A stretch of 23,558 nucleotides of DNA, from positions 1 through 23,558 of the forward strand of contig CAMPIM010000057.1 in assembly GCA_946886365.1 (NCBI GenBank), given 5' to 3'. The translations under genes were made by a program, and so were the position numbers. Shown here piece by piece: positions 1-8,507 of this stretch. The notes beneath the pieces were generated by a model. That model was not told where the DNA came from and ran no database searches. It saw nothing but the letters and a program-made list of their open reading frames with translations. Within the stretch, counting starts at the first letter, position 1. Each line of letters opens with the position of its first letter. The stretch is from an uncultured Novosphingobium sp. (lineage in GTDB: Bacteria; Pseudomonadota; Alphaproteobacteria; Sphingomonadales; Sphingomonadaceae).

Positions 1-1705
1 GGCTGGGGTCGAGCAGCATGTCGGTATGCGCCGCGCCCGACGGGATCATCGGGAAGCAGTTGGAAAGCTTCGCCACGCGGCAGTCCACGATGACAGGGCC
101 GGGTGTGTCGATCATCTGACGAATGCCTGCCGCCAGCTCCTGCGGCTCTTCGATGCGGATGCCGGTCCAGCCATAAGCCTCCGCCAGCTTCACGAAGTCC
201 GGCAGGCTGTCCGAATAGCTGTTGGAATAACGGCTTTCATAGGTCAGTTCCTGCCACTGGCGGACCATGCCCATATACTCGTTATTCAGGATCAGCACCT
301 TGACGGGCAGCCGATATTGGCTCGCGGTTCCCATCTCCTGAATGTTCATCTGGATCGAGGCATCACCAGCGACGCAGACGACTAGACTGTCAGGATTGCC
401 GACCTGCGCGCCGATCGCGGCAGGGAAGCCATAGCCCATGGTGCCAAGACCGCCTGAAGTCAGCCACTTGTTCGGCTCTTCAAAACCGAAATGCTGCGCA
501 GCCCACATCTGGTGCTGGCCGACTTCGGTGGTGATGATGACGTCATCGGCCGACTTGGAAGCCCGGTAGAGCTCCGCGATCGCCTCCTGCGGCATGATCT
601 CTTCGCGGCTCTCCGGATAGGCCAGGCTGTTGCGCGCGCGCCAGCCTTCGATCCTGGCCCACCACTCGCTGAGGTCCACAGCCTTGTGACCATGGGTTTT
701 CCACGCAGCGATCATGTCCGTCAGCGCGTTGCCGACGTCAGCAATAACCGGAAGATCGATCTCGACCGTCTTGTTGATCGAGCTGCGGTCGATGTCGATG
801 TGGATTTTCTTGCTGTTCGGCGCAAAGGCATCGAGGCGGCCGGTGACGCGATCGTCAAATCGCGCACCGATGCAGACGATCAGGTCCGCCTTGTTCATCG
901 CCCAATTGGCTTCATACGTGCCATGCATGCCCAGCATGCCCAGCCATTGCGGCGAGGATGCAGGGAAGGCGCCCAGACCCATCAAGGTTGAGGTAACAGG
1001 TGCACCAGTCAGCTCCGCCAGTTCACGCAGCAGGATCGATGCCTTGGGACCCGAATTGATGACCCCGCCGCCAGTGTAGAAGACCGGCCGCTCTGCCTTG
1101 GCCAGCATTTCGACGGCCTGAGCGATTGCCGACGCATCCGCCTTGGTTTGCGGCTTGTAACTGGCATGCTCAAAGCCAAGCGGACGGGAATAGGGCGCGG
1201 TGGCGACCTGTACGTCCTTGGGAATATCGACGACAACCGGGCCGGGGCGGCCCGTGGTGGCGATATGAAAGGCTTCGTGGATGACGCTCGCCAGCTTGGC
1301 GGGCTTCTTCACCAGATAATTATGCTTTGAACAATGGCGCGTGATGCCGACCGTGTCAGCTTCCTGGAAGGCGTCAGTGCCGATCAGCGGCGTGCCGACC
1401 TGCCCGGTGATGACGACCATCGGGATGGAATCCATCAGCGCATCGGTGATGCCGGTGACCGCATTGGTCGCGCCGGGGCCGGAGGTGACGAGAACGACGC
1501 CGGGCTTACCGGTCGAACGTGCATAGCCCTCCGCCATATGGGTCGCGCCCTGTTCGTGGCGGACAAGGACGTGGCGAATCTTGGGATGATCGAAAAGTGC
1601 GTCATAAATGGGCAACACAGCCCCGCCCGGATAACCGAACACGACCTCGACCCCCAGGTCGATCAGGCACTCAACCAAAATGTCCGCGCCGCTCTTTTCG
1701 GCCAC
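1..1705 (-). CDS. ilvB: Acetolactate synthase, large (catalytic) subunit, 3' end cut by window edge
   Basis: Thiamine-diphosphate enzyme that condenses two pyruvates to acetolactate, or pyruvate with 2-oxobutyrate, as the first common step of valine, leucine and isoleucine synthesis. The minus strand is open from the left edge to a GTG at 1703-1705. Near the N terminus is the family signature VFGYPGGAVLPIYDAL, followed by RHEQGATHMAEGYAR with the catalytic Glu, and VLVTSGPGATN. The C-terminal half has GDASIQMNIQEM...NNEYMGMVRQWQ, the ThDP/Mg-binding motif. About 568 codons are present and the sequence ends in FPMIPSGAAHTDMLLDPS, so only a few residues should be missing. No ATG exists between the upstream in-frame TAG and the domain. 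GTG is preceded by GGAAGGA at good spacing, which decides the start. It lies 101 bp downstream of miaA on the same strand. The regulatory subunit ilvN would be expected just beyond the left edge. Confidence 0.96.
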   Translation of the reverse strand, partial: MAEKSGADILVECLIDLGVEVVFGYPGGAVLPIYDALFDHPKIRHVLVRHEQGATHMAEGYARSTGKPGVVLVTSGPGATNAVTGITDALMDSIPMVVITGQVGTPLIGTDAFQEADTVGITRHCSKHNYLVKKPAKLASVIHEAFHIATTGRPGPVVVDIPKDVQVATAPYSRPLGFEHASYKPQTKADASAIAQAVEMLAKAERPVFYTGGGVINSGPKASILLRELAELTGAPVTSTLMGLGAFPASSPQWLGMLGMHGTYEANWAMNKADLIVCIGARFDDRVTGRLDAFAPNSKKIHIDIDRSSINKTVEIDLPVIADVGNALTDMIAAWKTHGHKAVDLSEWWARIEGWRARNSLAYPESREEIMPQEAIAELYRASKSADDVIITTEVGQHQMWAAQHFGFEEPNKWLTSGGLGTMGYGFPAAIGAQVGNPDSLVVCVAGDASIQMNIQEMGTASQYRLPVKVLILNNEYMGMVRQWQELTYESRYSNSYSDSLPDFVKLAEAYGWTGIRIEEPQELAAGIRQMIDTPGPVIVDCRVAKLSNCFPMIPSGAAHTDMLLDPS

Positions 1706-1774
1706 GATGAAATCCTTCCACTGGATGCAGGTTGCGCCCTCTGCTCCAGATGAGGAGCGAAGGCAAGGTGGGTG

Positions 1775-1803
1775 CCTCTATTAGACACAAAATGGCTAGT
1801 CAA
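1775..1803 (-). promoter_or_regulatory. Candidate ilvB promoter
   Basis: Reading the minus strand, TTGACT (1803-1798) is followed after 17 bp by TAGAGG (1780-1775), with a better TAATAG only 14 bp away. It sits in an AT-rich patch just after the miaA stop and would give a leader of about 65 nt to the ilvB GTG. The -35 is good and the -10 is poor, so ilvB could instead be read only from miaA. No leader peptide rich in branched-chain codons was seen in this interval. Confidence 0.3.
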
Positions 1804-1806
1804 TAG

Positions 1807-2751
1807 CTATTTACGTAATTTAATTACGATTTCAGGCGAAAAATTGTCATCAACAGAGCGTGTTTCCCTAGTCCAACTGGCCGGGGGCTGGCGCGAAAAC
1901 CAGGTATATTGGCGTTTGGCATATTGCCGGGTCGCAATCCGGCCGCGCTCCAGCATGGTGCTGCGGTCAATATCACCGGCAAGCCAGCTCGCAATTTCAG
2001 GCACGCCGATAGCGCGCATGACAGGAAGATCGGGCGAGAGGTTGCGCGCGAGCAAGGCCTCTACTTCGGCGACGGCGCCACCCTCAACCATCTGCTCGAA
2101 GCGTTGGTCGCAACGTGCGATCAACCAATCGCGCGGCGGCAGCAGAATGAGTGGTGAAAGGCGGATTTGTTCGCCGATGCCTCCGACCTTTCGTTGCTGC
2201 CAATAGGCGAGCGGCTGGCTTGTCGAGCGCACCACCTCCAATGCACGGGCTACCCTTGTGCTATCGGCAGGCGCCAGCCGCGCGGCAGCTGCCGGGTCCT
2301 CGATTGACAATGCGGCATGGGCGTCCGCAACGGGCATGGCGCGGACAGCGGAACGAATGGTGGGATCGATGTCCGGCACCGGAGCGATACCATCAAGCAA
2401 TGTGCGCAGGTAAAGCCCCGTGCCACCGACCAGGATGGGCAGGCGTCCTTCCGCATGCGCCTTGCCGATCTCCTCTCGCGCTTCTGCCGCCCACCGCGCA
2501 GCCGTACAGGCCTCCGCCCCGTCAATATGGCCGAAAAGGCGATGCGGGATGTCACCCATCTCATCCATATTCGGGCGCGCGGAAAGTATCTGGAGATCGG
2601 CATATACTTGGCTTGCATCTGCATTGATGACGCCGCCATTGGCCGCTTGAGCCAGCCGGAGTGCCAGCGCGCTCTTGCCGCTGGCGGTAGGCCCGGCAAT
2701 AAGCGCGACGCGGGGGCGGGATTCGCCCATAGATGTTTCAGGAGTGTCCAT
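1807..2751 (-). CDS. miaA: tRNA dimethylallyltransferase (tRNA A37 isopentenyltransferase)
   Basis: Transfers a dimethylallyl group to N6 of adenosine 37 in tRNAs reading codons that begin with U. The 314-residue length is normal for the family. Visible motifs are the P-loop GPTASGKS (about residues 19-26), [12 protein letters not shown], which binds substrate, [13 protein letters not shown], and the C-terminal [11 protein letters not shown] tRNA-contact motif. The ATG at 2749-2751 overlaps the divergent serB ATG (2750-2752). An alternative ATG at 2730 (residue 8, [13 protein letters not shown]) would remove the overlap, but neither has a convincing SD: AAGG lies 11 nt before the first and nothing lies before the second. 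The gene is followed by ilvB on the same strand after about 100 bp. The family call is secure; the start is not. Confidence 0.95.
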   Translation of the reverse strand: MDTPETSMGESRPRVALIAGPTASGKSALALRLAQAANGGVINADASQVYADLQILSARPNMDEMGDIPHRLFGHIDGAEACTAARWAAEAREEIGKAHAEGRLPILVGGTGLYLRTLLDGIAPVPDIDPTIRSAVRAMPVADAHAALSIEDPAAAARLAPADSTRVARALEVVRSTSQPLAYWQQRKVGGIGEQIRLSPLILLPPRDWLIARCDQRFEQMVEGGAVAEVEALLARNLSPDLPVMRAIGVPEIASWLAGDIDRSTMLERGRIATRQYAKRQYTWFSRQPPASWTRETRSVDDNFSPEIVIKLRK

Positions 2752-3628
2752 GTTCGTCGCAACCTTAGTGGCAAGTGCGGCCTTGAGTCAGCGGGATATT
2801 GAAGATGCCGTGGCTCGGCTGGCGACGGCTGGCTGCGCGCCGGTGGATAGCAAGTGGCTGGATGAGGGCAAGGCTGCCGATATTTTCTTCGGCGGTGATC
2901 CTATGTTGGCCCGGGCGGCGCTAACCGGGATCGGCGACAGGATCGATGTCATCGTTCAGCTTGCCGAGGGTCGCGAGAAGAAGCTGCTGATCGCGGACAT
3001 GGACTCCACGATGATCACGGTGGAGTGCATCGACGAACTCGCCGACTATGCGGGCATCAAGCCGCAGATCGCCGATATCACCGAGCGGGCGATGCGCGGC
3101 GAGCTCGACTTCGCAGGCGCGCTGCATGAGCGCGTCGCCTTGCTCAAGGGCCTCGCCGATGAAGCGATCGACCGATGCCGGACAGAGCGCGTGAGGATCA
3201 TGCCGGGCGCGGGAGCACTTGTCCGTACAATGAAGGCGAGGGGGGCTGAAACCCTCCTTGTATCCGGCGGCTTCACCCGCTTCACCGGACCCGTGGCCGA
3301 GGAAATCGGGTTTGATCGTGCGGTGGCGAATGTTCTGGAGATTGCGGATGGGGCGCTGGTGGGCACGGTAACGCTGCCGATCGTCGATGCGTCCCGCAAG
3401 CGTGCGGAACTGGAAGCCGCGATCGAAGCAGGCATTGATCGGGCATTGACGCTCGCGGTGGGTGACGGCGCCAACGATATACCTATGATCCAGGGCGCGG
3501 GTCTTGGCGTTGCCTATCATGCCAAGCCCAAAACGCGGGAAGCAGCCGCTGCGGAGATCGTCCATGGCGACCTCTCGGTACTTCTGTATGCGCAGGGCAT
3601 CTCTTCGGCAGAATGGGTCCAGGGGTAG
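2750..3628 (+). CDS. serB: Phosphoserine phosphatase
   Basis: HAD-superfamily phosphatase hydrolysing O-phospho-L-serine to serine, the last step of serine synthesis from 3-phosphoglycerate. It is 292 residues long. The catalytic DMDST (D83 and D85) lies in [21 protein letters not shown], the typical SerB signature. [11 protein letters not shown] is motif II, and [25 protein letters not shown] is motifs III/IV. The N-terminal 80 residues form the short regulatory-type extension seen in proteobacterial SerB. The frame stays open 25 codons upstream into miaA, but ATG 2750 has AGGAG five bases before it and is clearly the start. It converges on the glutaredoxin-MauE gene with a 35-bp gap. Confidence 0.96.
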   Translation: MFVATLVASAALSQRDIEDAVARLATAGCAPVDSKWLDEGKAADIFFGGDPMLARAALTGIGDRIDVIVQLAEGREKKLLIADMDSTMITVECIDELADYAGIKPQIADITERAMRGELDFAGALHERVALLKGLADEAIDRCRTERVRIMPGAGALVRTMKARGAETLLVSGGFTRFTGPVAEEIGFDRAVANVLEIADGALVGTVTLPIVDASRKRAELEAAIEAGIDRALTLAVGDGANDIPMIQGAGLGVAYHAKPKTREAAAAEIVHGDLSVLLYAQGISSAEWVQG

Positions 3629-3663
3629 TTGCTCTCCGACAGCGATCGGGATGGCATCTGAGG

Positions 3664-4425
3664 TCAGATACGAAAAAGCATCCACAGCGCCATCGCAACC
3701 ATCATGATGTTTTCTGTCAGGGAGACGAACCCCAACGGTACGTTGCTGCCGCCGCCGACGCACGCGCATTTCAGTTCCCGCTTGTCGATATAGACGGCCT
3801 TGAACACTGATACCGCGCCGATGCCGCCAATGAACAGCGCGACGGGGATGGAAAGCCAAGACAGAATGCCGGTCAACATCAGCACGCCTGCGCCAAGCTC
3901 CAGAAACGGATAAGCCTTCCCATAAGGCACATATTGGCGGGCAAGCAGGTCGTAGTTCAGGAACATGGTGGCGAACCGGTCCACATCCTGAAGCTTCAGC
4001 ATCGCGAGCAGCATCATGGTGACTGCAATGCAACTTTCGACGGTCATGACACTGATCAGCGGCATCGCGGTCAGCCAACTGATCGCGAGCGCCAACAGCG
4101 CGCCGACCCCAAAGACAGCGAGAACCGGGACATAGCTGGTGGCTGACGGATCAGCGACTGTCAGGCCCAAAAAGCGGCGCAGATCGTCATGGCCGCCGAC
4201 CCGTTCGTCATCGATGAAGATTTGCGGAGTCGTCTTGACGTCATGCGCCTGCTTGAAGGCCTCCGTTTCCTCACGGCTAGTGAGCCAGTGATCCTCCACA
4301 TCATAACCCTTGTGCCGCAATAGCCAGCGCGCCTTGAGGCCATAGGGGCAGACATGGCCGGGCATCACCATCCGATAGAGGACAGCCGTTCGCGGCAAGG
4401 CGGTCGTTGCTGTTGCGCTTGTCAT
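3664..4425 (-). CDS. Glutaredoxin-MauE/DoxX-like fusion, redox-associated inner-membrane protein
   Basis: A two-domain protein of 253 residues. Residues 12-88 form a glutaredoxin fold with the active-site motif CPYG (C26), so the second cysteine is replaced by Gly. It also has the cis-proline motif TTPQIFID and the glutathione-contact stretch GGHDDLRRFL. Residues 98-253 hold four hydrophobic membrane segments like MauE/DoxX. Between segments three and four is the CAC motif (C220, C222) followed by VPLGFVSLTEN, typical of MauE-type proteins linked to disulfide handling. MauE itself is needed for methylamine dehydrogenase maturation, but no mau genes are visible. The substrate is unknown; thiol redox transfer across the membrane is an inference. 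ATG 4425 is preceded by an AAGAGAAAG purine stretch. It diverges from a MerR gene and its promoter is a mercury-type MerR site, so thiol- or metal-induced expression is likely. Confidence 0.85.
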   Translation of the reverse strand: MTSATATTALPRTAVLYRMVMPGHVCPYGLKARWLLRHKGYDVEDHWLTSREETEAFKQAHDVKTTPQIFIDDERVGGHDDLRRFLGLTVADPSATSYVPVLAVFGVGALLALAISWLTAMPLISVMTVESCIAVTMMLLAMLKLQDVDRFATMFLNYDLLARQYVPYGKAYPFLELGAGVLMLTGILSWLSIPVALFIGGIGAVSVFKAVYIDKRELKCACVGGGSNVPLGFVSLTENIMMVAMALWMLFRI

Positions 4426-4463
4426 CTCATCGCTTTCTCTTGGACACTATCATTCTGCGCCCC

Positions 4464-4494
4464 ATATGGGTTCCGTACCATGGTCCGGAGTCAA
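4464..4494 (-). promoter_or_regulatory. MerR-type promoter/operator (19-bp spacer) for the glutaredoxin-MauE gene
   Basis: On the minus strand, TTGACT (4494-4489) is followed by a 19-bp spacer (4488-4470) and CCATAT (4469-4464). The spacer holds a 16-bp dyad at 4473-4488 with one mismatched pair. It begins TTGACTCCGGACCATGGTAC, closely matching the classical mer promoter (TTGACTCCGTACATGAGTAC, from memory). An overlong 19-20 bp spacer with a dyad is the hallmark of promoters activated by MerR through DNA untwisting. The GGAG SD of the merR-like gene (4487-4490) lies inside the same site, so regulator binding should also affect the regulator's own synthesis. Confidence 0.8.
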
Positions 4495-4496
4495 GC

Positions 4497-4895
4497 ATGG
4501 CGATGACAATTTCTGGTTTGGCGCGCGCTGGTGGCGTGGGCGTGGAGACCGTGCGCTTCTATCAGCGGCGCGGATTACTGGAGACGCCGGATCGGGACGG
4601 CAGCGGACTGACGCGCGGCGTCCGTCGTTATGATGATCAGGATGTGCGACGTTTGAAGTTCATACGCTCGGCGCAGGCGGCGGGGTTCACGCTGGACCAG
4701 ATTGGCGAGCTTCTGCGACTGGATGCCGGACAAGACAGGGCGCGTGCCAGGGAACTGGCGGCGGGGCAATTAGCTGCACTGGACGTGAAGATCGCCGAAC
4801 TCCAGGCGGCGCGCGATTCGCTAAGGCGGCTCGCCAGTGCATGTCACGCATCCGATGAGGGGCCTTGTCCCATCATCTCGGCTTTCGAGGGGTAG
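4497..4895 (+). CDS. MerR-family transcriptional regulator, mercury-type
   Basis: Dimeric activator/repressor of 132 residues. The N-terminal winged helix (about residues 3-70) shows ISGLARAGGVGVETVRFYQRRGLL and RRYDDQDVRRLKFIRSAQ. A dimerisation helix follows, then a C-terminal effector loop, ACHASDEGPCPIISAFEG. C116 and C124 match the Cys117/Cys126 pair of mercury MerR. The third ligand (Cys82 in Tn501 MerR) is absent: LLRLDAGQDRARA has no Cys. Mercury binding by the normal three-thiolate geometry is therefore doubtful, and another soft metal or thiol stress is possible. The ATG at 4497 has GGAG six bases before it; the frame is open further upstream but runs through the operator. It is convergent with ruvX, 19 bp away. 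Confidence 0.9.
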   Translation: MAMTISGLARAGGVGVETVRFYQRRGLLETPDRDGSGLTRGVRRYDDQDVRRLKFIRSAQAAGFTLDQIGELLRLDAGQDRARARELAAGQLAALDVKIAELQAARDSLRRLASACHASDEGPCPIISAFEG

Positions 4896-4914
4896 CTGCT
4901 CCCTCGAACGGCGA

Positions 4915-5388
4915 TCAAAATCCAGCCATCAACCCGTCGATTGCCCCTTGCAGGATGTAACTCGCGGCCAGCTTGTCGACCAGCTCGCCTCGCCGCGCAC
5001 GACTGGCATCTGCCTCCAGTAAAGTGCGCGTCACCGCCTGCGTCGACCAGCGTTCGTCCCACAACAGGATTGGCAAGCCAAGATCCGCAATGTTGCGGCC
5101 GAAGGCACGGCTCGCCTGGCTGCGTGGACTCTCGCTGCCATCGAGATTGAGTGGGAGGCCGATGACGACGCCCTTCACCTGCTGCTGCTCCATGAAAGCG
5201 GCGAGCGCGACCTTGTCCTTGCTGAACTTCCCGCGTGCCACCGTGTGCGCCGGACTCGCGATGGACCAACCCGCGTCGCACAAGGCAAGCCCGATCGTTT
5301 TCGTGCCGACATCCATGCCGAGCAGGCGGCCGCCGTACGGCAGCACCTCGCGGAAGGCCGCGCGGTCGGTGGTGAGCAGCGTGCTCAT
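4915..5388 (-). CDS. ruvX: RuvX/YqgF-type putative Holliday junction resolvase or pre-16S rRNA nuclease
   Basis: RNase H-fold nuclease of 157 residues, the usual size. The first catalytic Asp is in [17 protein letters not shown] (D26). The second block is [22 protein letters not shown] and the C-terminal [13 protein letters not shown] with the last acidic residue follow. E. coli YqgF matures the 16S rRNA 5' end, and related proteins were proposed as Holliday junction resolvases, so the exact role here is open. Its ATG (5386-5388) overlaps the TGA of the upstream DUF3089 gene (5385-5387) as ATGA on the minus strand, implying translational coupling. Confidence 0.93.
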   Translation of the reverse strand: MSTLLTTDRAAFREVLPYGGRLLGMDVGTKTIGLALCDAGWSIASPAHTVARGKFSKDKVALAAFMEQQQVKGVVIGLPLNLDGSESPRSQASRAFGRNIADLGLPILLWDERWSTQAVTRTLLEADASRARRGELVDKLAASYILQGAIDGLMAGF

Positions 5389-6503
5389 CTCTTCAGGAAA
5401 CTCGCCAGCCGCTGGCGCGCATCTTGCCGAACGTCTCCCCAGAACAGGCTATAGTCATAGACGTGATAGTTATTGCCCGGCAGCGTGAACGGCCCCATGT
5501 CCACCGGCTCCCCGATCATCAATATGCCGCTGCTATCACAACGGGCTGGAACTACGCCCTTCAGCAGCCGCGGCGCTTTGCCTTCATCCCGGCCATCGAT
5601 CGTACCCAGATTGGCGCTTGCCGGAGCGGCCCCGTTGAAGGTGCCGGTGATCGGATTGGTGCAAAGCATGTGCGTGCCCTTGCGAGGGCGGCCCGTAAAA
5701 CCGCGCAAGCGCTCGAAACTTTCCACCATCGGAGCCGGATCAGCAGGCTCGGCATAGCTTTGCCAGCTGACAATGCACCGCGACTGATCGCGCCGGGCGC
5801 AGGCGGGCAGGCCGAGGGCGGGCAAATCCGCCTCCACGGATACCGGCCAGCCAACGGCATAAACTGCCACGACGCGGGAAGCGACAGGCGTCCCCGCAAC
5901 CTGATCGCGCAGCAACTGGAGCAGGTGGCGCGACCCCTGGCTGTGTCCTGCAAGGATCAGCGGACCCTTGGGATTGGCTTTGAGAAATGCCGCAAAGGCC
6001 TGGCGCACATCGCGATAGGCCGCCGCCAGAGCCTGTTCGCCAGCAGGCTTGTCGGTGAGGAAAGCGCCATAATTGGCCTGCCGATAGCGGGGCACCCAGA
6101 CATCGCCGACCGCGTTGAAGGCGCTTGCCTGCCCCTGCACGAAACGACGGGCAGTCGTCAGCGCATCCTTGTCGTCCAGCCGCATGTTCCAATGCGCGCC
6201 GCCAAAAGCGGTAATGTAGGAGGTCGGATGAATGAAGAAGACAGCCGCTTTCTGGGCAGCCGCTTCATCCTTCTGTCCGGCGGGTTTCCACAAAGCTGGA
6301 TTGCCTTGCGCGATGTCTGGCCGGGCGATCCACATCTTGGGATCATCATAGGCATTGGCCGGAAGCGGGGCGATCGGGGTAAAGGCTTCTCGCGGGACCA
6401 TGACCGCGCGGATCAGCTGCATCCCCCAGATGCGGTAAACCAGCAATGCCGCAAGGACCAGCACGATAAGGCTGGCGACGACATAGAGGAACTTGCGGGC
6501 CAA
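5385..6503 (-). CDS. DUF3089-family alpha/beta hydrolase, membrane-anchored or secreted
   Basis: Predicted serine hydrolase of 372 residues. An N-terminal hydrophobic helix (residues 5-23, [19 protein letters not shown]) should anchor it in the inner membrane with the enzyme in the periplasm. The nucleophile elbow [10 protein letters not shown] holds S188. Other family blocks are [33 protein letters not shown], and a C-terminal [11 protein letters not shown] with a probable catalytic His. The substrate is unknown. The frame stays open without an ATG far into the antisense of gatC. The best start is TTG at 6503, with GGAGAG seven bases before it, placing the hydrophobic helix at the N terminus. 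It is followed by ruvX with a 4-base overlap and is divergent from gatC. Confidence 0.88.
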   Translation of the reverse strand: MARKFLYVVASLIVLVLAALLVYRIWGMQLIRAVMVPREAFTPIAPLPANAYDDPKMWIARPDIAQGNPALWKPAGQKDEAAAQKAAVFFIHPTSYITAFGGAHWNMRLDDKDALTTARRFVQGQASAFNAVGDVWVPRYRQANYGAFLTDKPAGEQALAAAYRDVRQAFAAFLKANPKGPLILAGHSQGSRHLLQLLRDQVAGTPVASRVVAVYAVGWPVSVEADLPALGLPACARRDQSRCIVSWQSYAEPADPAPMVESFERLRGFTGRPRKGTHMLCTNPITGTFNGAAPASANLGTIDGRDEGKAPRLLKGVVPARCDSSGILMIGEPVDMGPFTLPGNNYHVYDYSLFWGDVRQDARQRLASFLKR

Positions 6504-6629
6504 TGCTTTGCTCTCCGCCGATCGCCAGGACCCCCATGGCCTGCGTCGAACGGCGCCTGTCTGGCGCAGGCACCCCTCATGCGCAAGTGCGGACTTGAAG
6601 CGGACGTGAGCGGGTGGTAGCGGCGGCCC

Positions 6630-6917
6630 ATGTCGATAGACCTTCAGACCGTAAAGAAGATCGCCAGCCTTTCGCGCATTTCGGTGACCGAAGCCGAAGC
6701 CGAGGCGATGGTGCCTGAACTCAACAACATCCTTGGCTGGGTGGAGCAATTGGGCGAGGTGGATGTGACCGGCGTCGAGCCGATGACCGCCGTCATACCC
6801 AATAAGCTGCGCCTGCGTGAGGACGCCGTGACCGACGGCAATGTTCGCGACAAGGTGCTGGCGAATGCCCCTCAAGCCGAACATGGCTTCTTCGCTGTGC
6901 CAAAAGTCATTGAATAA
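6630..6917 (+). CDS. gatC: Asp-tRNA(Asn)/Glu-tRNA(Gln) amidotransferase subunit C
   Basis: Small 95-residue subunit that wraps around and stabilises GatA in the GatCAB complex, which converts misacylated Glu-tRNA(Gln) and Asp-tRNA(Asn) to the correct aminoacyl-tRNAs. Family signatures are [46 protein letters not shown] and the C-terminal [10 protein letters not shown]. The ATG lacks a good SD (GGTAGCGGCGGCCC precedes it), so a leaderless or weakly initiated message is possible. It is the first gene of gatC-gatA-gatB. Confidence 0.95.
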   Translation: MSIDLQTVKKIASLSRISVTEAEAEAMVPELNNILGWVEQLGEVDVTGVEPMTAVIPNKLRLREDAVTDGNVRDKVLANAPQAEHGFFAVPKVIE

Positions 6918-6928
6918 CATCTGTTATT

Positions 6929-7006
6929 CCGTTCGCCCTGCGCTTGTCGAAGGGCTCTACTTCTCTTCAAGAAAGGACTGGGCTTCGAAAGGCTCAGTCC
7001 GACCGG
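6929..7006 (+). repeat. Intergenic inverted repeat between gatC and gatA (sphingomonad small palindromic element type)
   Basis: The left arm 6929-6955 begins CCGTTCGCCCTGCGCTTGTC; the right arm 6980-7006, read on the other strand, begins CCGGTCGGACTGAGCCTTTC. The two arms are imperfect inverted copies with a 24-nt centre, so the transcript can fold into a long imperfect hairpin. Closely similar GTTCGCCCTGAGCTTGTCGA repeats are common between genes in sphingomonads (from memory). A small AATAAC/GTTATT hairpin at 6913-6928 overlaps the gatC stop codon. Confidence 0.7.
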
Positions 7007-7015
7007 GGAAAGAGT

Positions 7016-8500
7016 TTGACTGATCTTACCGATCTTACAGTAGCCGAAATCCGCGACGGTTTCCGCGTCGGCGACTTCTCCGCGCGCGAAGTGGCCGAGG
7101 CGTTCAACGCCAATGTCGCTGCGGCCAAGGCACTAAATGCCTTCATCGTGGAAACGCCGGAAAAGGCGCTGGCATCCGCCGATGCCGCCGACAAGGCAAA
7201 GGCTGCGGGCGAAGCGCTCAAGCCGCTGTCGGGCGTGCCGATCGGCATGAAGGACCTGTTCTGCACCGAAGGCGTGCAGACGACCGCCGCCAGCCACATG
7301 CTGGAAGGGTTCAAGCCGACCTATGAATCCACCGTCTCCCAAAAGCTGTGGGATGCGGGCGCGGGGATGTTGGGTAAGCTCAACCTCGACCAGTTCGCCA
7401 TGGGCTCATCCAACGAGACCAGCTATTTCGGCAATGTGATCTCGCCTTGGCGGCGGGGCGGTGGCGATAATGCCGCGCTGGCGCCGGGTGGTTCCTCGGG
7501 CGGTTCTTCGGCGGCGATCTCCGCCCGGCTGTGTCCGGCGGCGACCGGCACCGATACCGGCGGTTCCATCCGTCAGCCTGCCGCCTTCACAGGCATCAGT
7601 GGTATCAAGCCGACCTATGGCCGCTGTTCGCGCTGGGGCATCGTGGCCTTTGCCTCCTCACTGGATCAGGCCGGGCCGATGGCGCGGACGGTGCGCGACA
7701 ATGCGATCCTGCTGGAAACGATGGCGGGCTTCGATCCCAAGGATTCGACCTCGCTCGATCTGGCCGTGCCCCAGTGGGAAGCCAACCTGACGAGCAGTCT
7801 CAAGGGCAAGAAGGTCGGCATCCCCAAGGAATATCGCCCCGATGGCCTGAATGCGGAAATCTCCGCCATGTGGGATCGCGGCATCGATTGGTTGAAGGAC
7901 GCAGGCGCCGAGGTCGTGGAGGTATCGCTTCCCCACACCAAATATGCGCTGCCAACCTATTATATCATCGCACCTGCCGAGGCTTCCTCAAACCTCGCCC
8001 GCTATGACGGCGTACGCTACGGCCAACGCGACCTTCCCGATGGAGCGGGCCTACAGGACATGTATGCCGCGACCCGCGCCTTGGGCTTCGGGCCGGAGGT
8101 CAAGCGCCGCATCATGATCGGCACCTATGTGCTGTCGGCGGGCTTCTACGACGCCTATTATACGCAAGCGCAGAAAGTGCGGGCGCTGATCGCGCGCGAT
8201 TTCGAGCAGGCTTTCGAGAAGTGCGACCTGCTGCTGACGCCGACCGCGCCTAGCGCCTCCTTCGCGCTGGGCGAGAAGCAGGCCGATCCGCTGGCCATGT
8301 ATCTGAACGACGTCTTCACCGTGCCTGCCTCGCTCGCTGGCTTGCCCGCGATGGCGGTGCCGGGCGGGCTGGACGGGCAAGGATTGCCGCTTGGGTTGCA
8401 GATCATCGGCAAGGCACTGGACGAGCAGACCGTGCTGAACGCGGGCCTCGCGATCGAGGAACGCGCAGGCTTCACGGCTCGGCCGGAAAAGTGGTGGTAA
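7016..8500 (+). CDS. gatA: Asp-tRNA(Asn)/Glu-tRNA(Gln) amidotransferase subunit A
   Basis: Amidase-signature enzyme of 494 residues that releases ammonia from glutamine for GatB. The catalytic triad is visible: K79 in VPIGMKDLF, the cis-Ser in [12 protein letters not shown] (about residues 160-165), and nucleophile S184 in [13 protein letters not shown]. Further family blocks are [17 protein letters not shown] and the long C-terminal [11 protein letters not shown]. The start is TTG at 7016, preceded directly by GGGGAAAGAG, giving [16 protein letters not shown], which matches the family N terminus. The only in-frame start candidates further upstream lie in the palindromic repeat. It is separated from gatC by about 100 bp and from gatB by about 95 bp, both filled by repeats, unlike the tight spacing usual in an operon. 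Confidence 0.96.
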   Translation: MTDLTDLTVAEIRDGFRVGDFSAREVAEAFNANVAAAKALNAFIVETPEKALASADAADKAKAAGEALKPLSGVPIGMKDLFCTEGVQTTAASHMLEGFKPTYESTVSQKLWDAGAGMLGKLNLDQFAMGSSNETSYFGNVISPWRRGGGDNAALAPGGSSGGSSAAISARLCPAATGTDTGGSIRQPAAFTGISGIKPTYGRCSRWGIVAFASSLDQAGPMARTVRDNAILLETMAGFDPKDSTSLDLAVPQWEANLTSSLKGKKVGIPKEYRPDGLNAEISAMWDRGIDWLKDAGAEVVEVSLPHTKYALPTYYIIAPAEASSNLARYDGVRYGQRDLPDGAGLQDMYAATRALGFGPEVKRRIMIGTYVLSAGFYDAYYTQAQKVRALIARDFEQAFEKCDLLLTPTAPSASFALGEKQADPLAMYLNDVFTVPASLAGLPAMAVPGGLDGQGLPLGLQIIGKALDEQTVLNAGLAIEERAGFTARPEKWW

Positions 8501-8507
8501 TCAAACT

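Noticed and set aside
2921..4078. Minus-strand open frame of 385 codons
   Set aside because: It overlaps serB and part of the glutaredoxin-MauE gene, both with clear motifs; the translation is His/Arg/Cys-rich as in shadows.
5424..6620. Plus-strand open frame of 398 codons
   Set aside because: It is antisense to the DUF3089 hydrolase with its nucleophile elbow GHSQGS and membrane helix; the plus-strand translation is Arg/Pro-rich without domains.
6595..6623. Promoter TTGAAG-N17-TAGCGG for gatC
   Set aside because: The -10 is poor and the start would fall at the ATG; possible leaderless transcription, but too weak to list as a feature.
6504..6920. Upstream extension of the DUF3089 frame to 511 codons
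   Set aside because: It runs antisense through gatC, which has full family signatures. TTG 6503 with GGAGAG and a following membrane helix is a better start.
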